The notes under the pieces were generated by a model. The model saw nothing but the letters and a program-made list of their open reading frames with translations. It did not search any database and was not told where the DNA came from. Made by a program: the position numbers and the translations under genes. A DNA stretch of 64,000 nucleotides from Paragonimus westermani. Lineage: Eukaryota; Platyhelminthes; Trematoda; Plagiorchiida; Troglotrematidae. Below, piece by piece: positions 1 to 12,000 of this stretch (within the stretch, counting starts at the first letter, position 1; the number at the start of each line of letters is the position of its first letter). The stretch covers positions 142,664-206,663 of the forward strand of contig QNGE01000907.1 in NCBI GenBank assembly GCA_008508345.1. The letters run 5' to 3'.

Positions 1-419
1 ACAGTCTGTCATCTTTCTCCTTCTCCAGAGTGAATTGTATATTCGGGTGTGCACGATTAAATGCCAGTAAAAGGCCTTGCGCATCAGTGGGGTCTTCGAT
101 CTCACCGAGTATGTCGCCTATGTCGTGTCCGCAAAGGACGCTTGGCCAACGAGTTGGTTTATTGCGCAAACTTCCGTATAGGTCATGTCAAAAACTAAAC
201 CACAAACGCGTACACTCATTTGCACGACAGACATACACTCACATACACTGGGTGACAGTACGCGGTCATTTGCCTTGGTGAAAGTTCTCACACAGCATGT
301 ACACACTGTTCCGATAGTCTCTTCTTGTCCTTTTGTTCCTCAATGTCGCCTGTGGGTAATACACTACTTGTGAGTAGTATATTACTTACAACGAAACTGC
401 CTGTCATACAACACCTACA

Positions 420-1205
420 TATCGTCTATATAACGGCAACTCGGAAATCATGGATCCTAACTGATTCAGTTACATTCTCCCCATAAACATGTCTGCCAAC
501 AACGGACCTAGTGAGGACTCCATGGCTACTCCGTCTTTCAGTCTATATATTTCATCGTTGAACTGAAATTGGACGTTGTGTGTGCAGAATAATAACGATT
601 CCTTCAGATTTTCGACCGGAATACCAACTTCTATTTGATTGTCTCCTATGTGTTCACATAAATATTCTACTGTTTTCTTAAGCGGCACGTTTGTGAATAA
701 AGACGTGAAATCTAGCGAAATCATGCGGTAATTTTTAATGTTCAGAGAGTCGATAGAGTTCACGAATTGAAATCTATCTTTCAGGCTGAATGAAGTCATT
801 CTTGCTCTGACAGGTTCAAGTGTTTGAATTAGCCACCTGATTAGACTGTGGTAAGGTGAATTGTTCATGTCAAGAATTGGGCGTAATGGTAGTCCATCTT
901 TGTGAACTTCGGGGAGTCCATACAGTCTTGGAATGATCGTACCAATCGGTCTGGTTCTTTCAAAAATAACTGCATCAATCAGGTCAATCTGCTTCATCTG
1001 ACGAAGTAGTTGGCATAGGCTCTTCTCAATCGATGTTGTCTTATCTCTCTCCGATTCCATCTTTCTGAACTTTGATTGATCAGACAAAAAATAACGCATC
1101 TTGTCAACAGAGTCTGCTTTGTCTAGTACTACTACTCCAGCTCCCTGATCTGGCTTTGTTAAGACAATGTTATGATTACTTTGCAGTTGTTTTATCCTTC
1201 GTATA
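420..1205 (-). pseudogene. Penelope-like RT, inverted 5' half
   Basis: Minus-strand reading gives, in order, IVLTKPDQGAGVVVLDKA, YGLPEVHKDGLPLRPI, MISLDFTSLFTNVPL and DGVAMESSLGPLLADMF. These are the early to middle motifs of Penelope-like reverse transcriptase. The open frame runs from about 1099 to 470. Past its stop a degraded catalytic motif reads YRRYVGVV where YVDD is expected, so activity is lost. The element's 3' half lies head to head on the plus strand from about 1206, so this is half of one rearranged copy. Confidence 0.85.
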
Positions 1206-1990
1206 TGGCTTCGTTTCAGAAAACTGCATCTGCGCGTTACGGTATCATGGTTCCCTACAAAGATCCGTTCACAGGAAAGCGACGTGGACGGGACGGTACA
1301 CTAACTTCATAAGCTTTGTCCCACTGAAACAAAATCGAATTTGATTGGCTGTCTAACTGATAGAGCGAGAAGGACATGCACGGTAGACACCATAGACAAC
1401 GAAGTACAACGAATTCGGGAGATACTGAGCCATAATGGATACCCAGAGAGGTTTATAGAGAGGAATATGAAGTGTAAACTTACTCAACCAGCGATAGAAA
1501 CAGCAGCGACAAAGCTCATTTTTATCAGCCTGACGTTTAAAGGCGATGCAGCTAGTGAACTGATCAGTCGTAGACTGACAAATGCGCTGGCCAAGACCTA
1601 CAATGCCTCACGAATGACAATCTCATTTAAGAGTCGACCGGAATGGGTATCACATCTGAAAGATAGGTTACCGAAGTTTTCCTCGTCATTCTGTACTTAT
1701 TCTCTCACCTGCTGTTGTCAAACAGGTTACGTTGGGAAAACTACTCGGCGACTATCAGACAGAATCCGTGAGCACCCTCCGAAATGGCTACGTAATGGCA
1801 CGACGAAACCAGTCTCGAGTGCAATCGGATCGCACCTGATCGACACGGGTCATCAGATCACGCCCGACACAGCGTTCAAAATCATTTACAGAGTGTCCCA
1901 AGTCCATTCCCGAGTTGTCACGGCGAGACTGTTGTCGACGGCAGAGGCGATTGCTATCAAACTCTACAACCCCCAACTGTGCGCCCAAAA
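1206..1990 (+). pseudogene. Penelope-like RT thumb and GIY-YIG endonuclease, 3' half
   Basis: Begins near HGSLQRSVHRKATWTGRY and FISFVPLKQ (end of the RT core). After a one-base frame change near 1336-1341 it continues as CLTDRARRTC, RIREILSHNGYPERFIERNM and the GIY-YIG segment CCCQTGYVGKTTRRLSDRIR. It ends near KLYNPQLCAQKKF. In Penelope-like elements this nuclease nicks the target for target-primed reverse transcription. The frameshift and lost 5' half make it a relic. Confidence 0.85.
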
Positions 1991-2200
1991 GAAATTCATA
2001 CAGGTCCTACACCTCCCTTGGTCAACTATGTGTAAACCGCCTGAAACCCAGGGGCCCAGCAACCCGATTAACAGGTTATCACGCACCGGCCATAGAAACA
2101 CAACACATTCACAAACCCACCACCATCCGGGGAGACAGTCACCCACAGTTACCATGCCTATCACCATTGCGTATGATCATGCTTTTGTCTGATATATAAA

Positions 2201-2782
2201 CCTGATGAATCTCTTGTAATTGTATATGCCTGATGAGAATTACCGAAAACAGCTGTTTGCAACGTTGACTTCTTATGAATACTCTGGTTATAATAATGAA
2301 GCAGACAATAGTATTTGTAGGCACTCGAGAAATGTGAAGATATGTCTTAGTTACATTTCTGTGAGGAAGAGAAAACCTTGAATTTCGAACATTTTATGGT
2401 GGTAACGGTGAGAGAAGGGAAGAGCTCGCAAACTCCGAATAAATGGCGGGTAAGTCAGAAAAATGACAAAGATAATGCGAACCAATGCTTAGCAGAATTT
2501 CGCAAAAAACACCAGTATAACAGTTGACTTGAGTGGACTACCAAACAGGTGACACTCAAAGCAGACTGTAGTTGGGCGATGAAAGTACACTGGATGAGCG
2601 AAGAGGCGTTATAACAGTTGCTCAAACTGTAAATCGTTCGATTCCAAAGCAAATCTAACGTCAAGAAAAGAAGATAACAACAAAAAAGCAATCGATGAGA
2701 TTTAAAATCCGTTTCGTTGGGATACAGTGGCGATCTGTTATGATCACACGAGCAAAAAACGCGCAGTCGAACGTCTGTCGGT
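2201..2782. other. No gene recognised; 3' flank of the dynein gene
   Basis: Between the Penelope-like relic and the dynein stop codon. Should contain the dynein 3' UTR. No coding block or clear minus-strand polyadenylation hexamer stands out. Confidence 0.4.
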
Positions 2783-3060
2783 TTAATCAGGCACGACTTC
2801 TGTCGACTTCGGAGGTTCAGGTGAGGCTTTTGATCCAGATTTGGCCGTTTCTTGCTTCGGTTTCGACTCCGGTTTAGTAGGCTGTTGTGCGGTCTTCGGT
2901 TTAGGTTTGGTAGACTGTGGTACCACCTCCGACTTAGCATCCGTGGCCGATTCAGGCGCCTGTGACTTCAGAGCCTTGTTTGCCTCGAGGGCCTCACGTG
3001 ACGTGCGGGCCAACCGTTCCAGTTCTGCCTGAATGTCTTTTGGTGACATACCAAGTTTGT
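2783..3060 (-). CDS. DYNC1LI1: Dynein LIC exon 10 (C-terminus)
   Basis: Acceptor CTCACTCAG, then DKLGMSPKDIQAELERLAR, matching the family's second short C-terminal helix (DVHAELDRIT-like). A Lys/Pro/Ser/Thr-rich tail follows and ends at TAA (2785-2783). The 11.6-kb intron 9 lies upstream. No clear polyadenylation signal could be fixed by eye. Confidence 0.85.
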
Positions 3061-6000
3061 CTGAGTGAGAAAGACCCAAACACAAGACAAATGTGATATG
3101 TCGGACTGACAAACAAGCGAACTGCATGCACAAAAGTTAACTGTGCTGAAACACAAGAAAGCAGTGTACTCATGCTGTGACAGTAACAAAATGTCCGCAA
3201 CATTTGCCATGAACGGTTGATACATGAGCGCATTTTGTACGCGGATTACCGGGAAAGAAAGAAATGTAAACCAAATATAACGGAGCGCGATACACAAAAA
3301 ACCTAGGTGATAAATGAGAAACGGATCAATAGACGAATTCGAAGTAAACGCCAGAATGAGCAAGTGGCATGCTAACAATTATAGCCTTAAGTAGTCTACA
3401 GGCAATTTATCCAAGAAATGTTCATTGCGTCGAGCGAAGTTGCCCCAATGACTGGCCACAGTATGGTAAGCAGGGATTGTTTTGTGGAGTATGAATGCCA
3501 TTTGAGCACATACTGTTAGCATAAGGAAGCCCACAAAAGACTAACACTTTACCCATGTACATGTATATTGTATAGTCCACAAAGACTCAAATAACTTGTT
3601 CTCGATACCCACCTAGGAAAATGGAGTACGCGAAAAAATCTTGTTCTTAACATACAACCCCAACACGGAAATGTGAGTTCGATAGATCGAGCGGTTGTGA
3701 ATATGAGAACAAAGATTACCGAAACCCTCAGGCAAGTGCTGCTTAAATTTATACCGTGCTGCATGCATTTGCACTAAATCTGGTACAGCACGCCAATTTA
3801 AGACACCCAACATATCAATATGAAGGGAAAACACAATCTGAAACGTGATTAAAGCATAAGGTCACACAACCAAGAAACCAGCTCCGCAGTGTCTAACCAC
3901 GAAACGGATTTTCCCTGAAACCCAGAGAAGAAGCCTATTATGTCCCACGGGACCAAACCCTAACCCTAAAACCGAACTCCTTGGAACCAAAATCAGAAAA
4001 CCTTCTACACCGTTTACAGTTAACCCAGGTCATGTGAAGAGTACGATGTTGCGAACAACGGATTGTCACATATCAAAAGTATTCCGTCCCGCCGGTGTCC
4101 GCAGTTTGTGGCAAATGACAATCAGCGGCAGTGAGTGTTACGTGAATAAGTAATGAGGATGTATAAAACACATCACTGAAATATGTTTGTACGTTTAGCA
4201 CACTTGCTAGTGATTACTTCCACATTGAAGGTACTGGTAAGTGACGCCGGATTCATAAGGCGGTTAGCCAATCGAGAAAAGTGTGGATCATGTCATTCCT
4301 TAAAACCAGTTACCAGTGTGTTTGTCAGTTAATCATTCAGTTAATGATGCAACGGCGAGTTGGAGAAAGCAATTTAGCATCGATTTTAACAGAAGCCATG
4401 AACAATAGTTCACCGTTTCACATATACCCTAATCAACTTATCGTGGGTGGCAATTAGAAAGTCGCACCAACGCGATGGTCAGAACCTTCCAAGTAGTCCT
4501 GGTACAGACATACTCGGAATAGGAAGCAAAAACTGGGAAGAACATTTAAAATGACTATAGGATGACAGTCTTCGACAATCTGAGAAGAGAACTGTGTTAC
4601 ACACATCACATATAGATTCACAGGTTGTCACAAGATGGAGAACCATTTCTGTTTGTGCGTTCCTGTGTCTATGACGGTCGAGGAAAACTTGTGCTGGATG
4701 GTTTGGAAATGCAAAAGCGAATGGAAGGAAACTTGAATAAGGGCACTGACATGCGATCATTGTAACGCCGAACACTGAAACACTGCAGCAATGGTTCGTC
4801 AAACGCGCAATGAAGGATGAAACCCTGCCCACCCTAACCCAATGTTTGCTTTCTGGGCTACAGTGAGTCAATGAAGTACAACTGATTTCAGAACTCCAGT
4901 AATGATTGAGATCAAGCTAATCCCAATAGTTTTTGTAAGCGCCCTTGGTTTCTATCATGAATATGGATACTATTGTAGGGTAACCACAGCACAGAGAGAG
5001 GGGTGATTACGTAGATTTGATGCTAGATAATGATATTATAGAGGTCCTTGACTGGCTTATGTACTTAGTGAGTTGCATTAACACCGGCGGGGGTATACGA
5101 AATGAAACAAATTTGTATATCCAAGATTAGAGCGGTGTTCGCTAATCTGGCACATCGTTGGCGATCGACAGGAATCTTTCTGAAACTTAACGGCAGCATA
5201 CATAAGGCGACGATTAAGAAACTTGACCGCAAGATGTTAAAAACGTGGTCCATCTCCAGACCTTTGACTCTCAGTGTCTGTTTCATCGCGTGTATCGAGC
5301 AACAACAGGAGGCAAGCAACCAGGAGGTTGAGAAACCGGTGTTTGGCAAGGATTACCAAGCGAGCTACTTTGTTCAGTTTTTAAGTATGTATAAACCTAG
5401 ACAGTCAGGCCGTACGCCACGGATGTCAGGTATTCATCTTCCACGCCGAGCATAAGGTGCGATGTGGAGGGATGATCTGACTTCGGGAAATGATGTCGTC
5501 CACCAGGGGGCTGGCCATTGTAGGTAGGGTTCATACATCCGGCCGGGACTTTCCTGAATCAATGGGTCGGTGGCTCGCGATTTTAGATAACACAACCGGT
5601 AATTGAGCTCAGTCGCGTGAAAATTGTTTTCGTTTGGCCGAGCTACCTGTGAAGTAAGTGGACTTAATGACGCGGTGCAGCGAAAACCGAAAAGAAGCTG
5701 TCTTGTTGAAGACACCCAACTATCACCTATAGCTCGTTTGTTTGTTTCTAAGGTATTGAGATTTGACCCTTCTTCATGGCTGTATGGCACTTAAGCATTA
5801 GAGAGAGAACAGCTGATAAGTTTCTGTCTTTGATGATCACTTGCGAGAATGGGTGAGGAAGGTGTGGTGTAAATCTACTCGATTAACCGCTTATTCAAAC
5901 CCCGACACAACAGATGATCTACCAAGGATACAATCCAAACACAGCGTTAAGACAGAACATCAGGATTGGATGAACTGCCTCTATGGTACTGTGAAATTCG

Positions 6001-9000
6001 GAATTGGGGACTTCGAATAGCCCTGGAAATCGTACTTGAGTTGAAGCCTCCGACTCAAGTAATAAGGAAAAGACCTGGTACTAGTAGAAGCATGTCATTT
6101 TCATGAAACGAGAAGCCGAATTTATGGATTACAGTACTGAAAAAAATCACAGCCTGTCATTGGCTGATCGTATTAGCACATGCAAAGTCACAAACTGTAA
6201 GTTCATGGGTGCAATATGGAACAAATGAGTTGGCGAATAACGGAAGCTGTTCGTCCAATCTTGATGCGGTATCTTTAATGCGACATTTAGATTTGCCCCC
6301 TGTCAGATCTTCTGTTGTGTCGGAGTTTGGATGAGTGGTAAATCGAGCAGATTTTCGCCACAGTATTTCACTTGCATATCTTAGGGATCTCATCTTACTC
6401 TGTACAGAAAACATTAGGTTCAATTTTGAAGGACTTTCTTACAGTGGTTATGCACAGTCCGTTAAGCCCAACATTAGCCGCTATCTTCCTGGGAATGATA
6501 GGACGGCGAGTCCCAGATAATATTCCCAAGGCCTTATTGTACAAACGATAGGTTGATGATATTTCCATTTTTATGAATACTGGGCACTGATTTGTTTTTT
6601 GACCTTCTTAGCTCTATCCACCCGAATCTATCCTTGTCTCACGAAACCGATTCAAACGGCAGTTTAACCTTCTTAAATGGGTGGGACATTACAGCGGTCG
6701 GTTCATGGCAAAGCCACATGGGGTGGACAATATCTTCAGTTCTCCAGGCTTTGCACCGATAGCACACCAGCTGGGTTTGATCAAACCTTATTTCACAGAG
6801 CCAGGCGTATTTGCACATCTGCATATGGAACAAGAGACGCTAAGAAGAATATTATTTAGAAATTCATGTACTGAAAAGTTTATAGACGTTCACAGTACGA
6901 TGAACAAGTGTAACGAGCTAATTCAAACAATTCAAAAGAAGGATATATTCCTATTTCTGTAATTCAGAAGAGATCATCTGGCAAACGACATTAGGCACAC
7001 ATTACAGTCACCCAACCCCGTATGCAGCCGCCCAATTACGTTTGGTTCGAACCACTAAAGAAACATTTCTACACAATCGCGAACGCAGTTTGTCTAACTA
7101 CCCTGTCTCTCAGGTTGTCCCTCAGTTCGCTTGCAGTTGCAATGACGTCTACATAGGAACAGCAGACCGACGGCTATCTTAGGGAGTGAGAGAACAGGTC
7201 CCGAACCGGTTAAAATAAAGAATGACAAAAGAACATGAAACCGATGGGTCCGCTCCTTGAAATCCCGCCTCATTGACTGCTAGACATCTTCATGATAACA
7301 GATCACCAATTTGACCCACATAGCTCATTCGAAATACTGTTACATGATCAGAACCCGAAGCCGCTGGCCTTTAGCGAAATTATATGGATCAGAACACACT
7401 AGCCGGCGTTATGTGGTTGAAGAAACCCATAAGGTTGCCGTGGTGGTGATGACATAATCATATGTGGTGTGACTGTATACATGTCCACGTCCTGTCTATC
7501 TCTATTTGTCCGTCATACATAACTTGCGTGTTTTACTTTTGCGACTGATGAGAGTGAACGAAATGTTAACATAACGCAACATGTCTACGTTCCGTACTGA
7601 TAAAGTTATTGAAAGGAACCCAGTGTTTCAACTTTCATCAGTCGTCAAATTCTTTGTTCCGTATTGCACCGACCAACTTACGGGTTGTGACTGAATGTGC
7701 CATTATAATCAGCCAATGACAAGATTTGATTTGTTTAATAACGATGTACATTTATAAATGCGGGTTCTTGTTTAATGAATAACAACTACGTACTGCGACC
7801 ACTCTGAGGGCTTCTCTTTGCTGCTTACAAACGAGGTTCCAATTTCGAGGGCTACTAGAAGTCCCTACTTTTGTGTTATGGAAAGCGACCAAGAAACGTA
7901 TAGAGCCACTAGAATTGTATGTCTCTTAACCGATTCAGTCGTGACCACAGAGCTGAGCAGTAATCACATAGAACCCAACTGTGGGACAGCTCTGTCTACA
8001 TAGTAACCTGTACATTCCGTAATTCGGCTTAAACGAAGGACCGAGTAAGTGTCCATCTTCGTTGAGTGTGAGATGTGCCGGCGAATAACCTGGGATGTGG
8101 AGTATTTTATAGATGTGTAATTACACATTTGTGTACTGCTTATCAAGAGTGTCAGCTGCCCACACATGTGTTTGTGAATCCGCCTGAGATCCAAAGTCAT
8201 GAAATGGACTACACCAATACTTAGGAGGGGTGTTGTATATTCACTCATGCTGCTACAAATCAACGGTTCAAGTCTGTTTTTTAATCATTTGCACCTAGAG
8301 ACCTGAGTGTGCATTGTACTTAAAGTCCTATCCGATAGACAGTAGGAGGACAAGGCAGTATCGTCAGTGTTGAAAACGGTAGCGTTTTAAGCAATCACAA
8401 CCAAAACGCATATGTCTGCTTTTGGCACAGGAGTAAGTTTGAAACTCAGCAAAATAGGTACACCTTTAAACTTGAGTCAGATGGATAGATTGAACCAACC
8501 ATCCGATGCCCTGAATCTTTTAACTAGCAACGAGCCGACAAAATACGTCATCTTGTGACATATAAAGCTTTTCATGCTATGGATTTCACCACTTTTATCG
8601 AACATACGCATACACCACTGAACTGTGGCATCGCTGAGGTCACCGAACCTCTTACCCCCTTTAGGGTGGCATTTTTCACCGATGATTTATTATTCATCCG
8701 CCGCCTTCCTAATCATTCATTCGTAATCCTTTTTTAGACAGTCTTGGAAAGCACATTAAGCAATTTGGCCTTTGTGAGCTACGTGGTTCCAAAAACCTCT
8801 TAAGAACGTTTGTCACCGGGTGTTGATCACTTTCTCATGACTGAAACTGTTCAATCATGCTGCCAGGTGGCCTGAATTTGTAGCCCACTTACTGAACCCA
8901 AGAACAGCCACATCGAGGACACAACCATTATCGTGCGCCTAGGCGTAGACGATATCGACGTCAAACCGTACGATTGGACAAGATAAGACCACACATGCCC

Positions 9001-12000
9001 GACAGGAATCGGCCAACCGCTGCTTGGCATAATGGTTGCAACACGGTGGCACATCACAACCGTTTAAGGGGAATGTGTAAACATATTAAAATGTACTATT
9101 TTTACGCTGTCATATTAGATATGTGGGATACAAGTGGACAAAGGATGGAGTGAGTGCGAGTGAAATATGGAAACATTTTAAAATGAGAATTGTGGCGGAT
9201 GCGACACTTAAGGGAGTCGACAGTGCCAGCATCCCGAGCATCTGGGATCTGCTGTCACGACAGTAAATTTGGTGGTCGCGTCGTTATCGTGAAACCTAAA
9301 CACGAGTGACAAAAACATTTCAGATACGAGGCATTGATCAGAAGAGCTGTTCTCCTAGTAAGCATAGTCAACTAAACTGATTGACAAGGTATATTAGCTC
9401 TCATTTCATCTCCCATTTCAGTTAGCGAACAGGTGTAACATATCCATGGACTAGGCATCTGCGACTGATAAGGTGGTTGCGTGAATCAGAACCATTCGGT
9501 TAGAAATTGCGGGAGTTCAGAGGCAACAGTGCCGATTAACAATCACATTGTTGCACATAAGACGTTGGCATTCGCCCACCACTGCCTCCACCGGTTTGTC
9601 TGTACGAAATGGGATGTGCATGAACAAAGCAACAATCCATCGGTGCATAGTTGGGAAAATATTGAAGAATTCGCAAAAGATAGCCAAGATAACGAAAGTG
9701 CAGTACACGCTGATTAGATCACTTATTCCGTAGGCCAATGGGGTCTACCGTACCGCACTGCGGCCACCGGCAGTTGGAGGAAACTGTAAAATTATTATGG
9801 GATGACAAGTCACAAGTTGTAAAAGTCTTCAACTCTCCGTTGAACAAAGTTGAGAGGTGTTGTCTGCCAGATTGGGGAGTTGGCGATCGTCCACACCACT
9901 GGTTGACAACGCAATCTCAAATGACGGCGTCTGGGTGAATGCGAGCTTGTATCCTCAAGGTTGTCGATTTTTCTTCTATAAGAAATTTCAACTTTTCCAC
10001 GTAGTTGCACTTAGTTAGTAATTCCGCATTTCGTGTAATATAGTAAGGAATAACTGCAGCCCGAACTGTGGTAACCACGAGTACAGCTCGAAACTTAAAA
10101 TGCGTGTATTCGGGTCGAATCCCAGGCAATCGAAACTGCTCTTATCACATTCTACGAGAACTGAAAATTTCCAGCCAATTTGTCTTACAACAGTAAGAGT
10201 ATTTTGGTACAAAAGAAGAGGACTATTTTTAATCAGGTAGAATTTAACCATCACGCTCGACGCCAAGATCTTGATAAACAAGCGTAAAAAGGAATTCGCC
10301 TGAATGACATCTTCCTGGAAGTTTGAAGGAAACAGCTGACACATGGAGAGCGGTAGACGAATGTCCTTAACTCATCAGTACCATATTCATTTTTCACACC
10401 TAACTAAAGATCAATTAGTGAATTAGGAGAGAGCATTTAATTCAGAACAGCAGCAGGTTCGCGCATAACGGTTTCTGATACACAAAGCCAAAATTAGCCA
10501 ATTGATTGCAACCACTAAAAAACCGCAGGAACCTTAGATTCGAATGACACAGCAGGATTCCGACTGTGCCAACCAAATTGATGACGTCAACAGTGGTCAG
10601 GACGAGGCGAACGACTGTGGACACTAGCGGTTTGCGTGTTTCAGTGACAGAACCATTCTAGGGTAACGCGGACTCCAGCACCCGTTTAGGCGATGGATCT
10701 TTTACTTTGGAGATCGAGCAGCCTTCGGTTCTGTTTGTGTAATCTCCATATTTGCAATAAAATTGGGAGACAAGCTGTGAGATGGTACTGAGAGGCTGAC
10801 CTCTTCGGACCGAAGATAGTGTTAGTCTTTGGGCACGAGTGAATACATGGCGCTCAGCCATAGTAGATAATCAGTTGCTCGAAACCATTATTCTTTTTTT
10901 GCTGGTAAATAATAGAGGATCTCAATGATACAGGTTGAACACTACATACATCTGTATGCAGCTTCACATTTATATAGACCACTCAATCGGACCTTTTCAA
11001 AAAGGGGTTGGTTGTGTTTGTGTTGTGAGTATTCATGGTTGTGTGTGGGCTGAGATACGGCCAGGACGCCCAGACCTAGACAGGAGAACGATTAGGGTTC
11101 TCAACCAAAGCCTTTGGCTCAAAAGCCTGTACCGCAAGGCAGCGGGTGGGTGGCGGTGTACCAGAAATGGTACGTTTTTCAGGAAGAGATGCCAACCATC
11201 TTCCAACCCCCAACCTGGAGGACCAGGAGACTGTGGTTTGTCAGACCTCTACCTGTTGGCCTGCCTGGTATGAGTAACTCTGTCCAGTTTAGCCCAAAAG
11301 GTCATCGAGATGCGCAAGCCGTCACACCACGTCAAGGTCCAGTCTCATCGTGACGGTTTCAAAAAGGGGTGTTAGATTCGAGTCCCGTGGCTGTTGCAGA
11401 TCACTGGTAATGCATATCCTTGACATTCTGTGGATCCTCCCTACTGTCCACTTTTTTACAAGGCAATCATGTGCACTGTCGCTCAACTTACAATAGATTG
11501 GGCGCGACCGATATGCCCTATCTTAAGTCTGAGTCGCATTCGCTTGTGATTAATGCCCCGATTGTTTGATCGCCCACAGACGAGACTCAATAACTGCTTG
11601 CTCAGCTTTATTCGATGACCACGTGACAAGACCTCAGTAAGTTAAGATCACGAAAATCACTGAGGTCACTGAGCGAGGTTTTGAGTGGTGGTACGTAGCC
11701 AGTGTAATAAGCAGTTCGACGCATAATGCAATCACTCTTAAAAGGCTGCTCCATGCAGACCCTCAACTGTTCCACAATTATCACCGTTTCGAATACCGAT
11801 TTTAGTATACTATACCTTTCCATAAACCACCTGAACCAGCCGTTTGACCGTGAAATGGATGTAATCAGGTCCGTTTTCATGTCAGTGTCTTGTGCACAAA
11901 TTCGTGTTGTTTGTGTGAAAAACCTATTTGTCAATATGCATTTGCGTATGACTGTTGTGGAGCTACCTAAGTTTAATTATCGGCCGCATCACGTTGATTT

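Noticed and set aside
3955..3972. Telomere-like CCCTAACCCTAA
   Set aside because: Only about two units inside an intron; too short to indicate a telomere or a meaningful interstitial array.
4479..4871. 130-codon minus frame upstream of the RTE-like fragment
   Set aside because: No motif and opposite strand to the adjacent LINE; treated as a shadow frame.
9738..9938. Possible RTE-like C-terminus (LPDWGVGDRPHHW)
   Set aside because: Only one weak motif match and no collinear neighbours.
10105..10130. B-box-like GGTCGAATCCC suggesting a tRNA or SINE
   Set aside because: No A box at suitable distance and no cloverleaf by eye.
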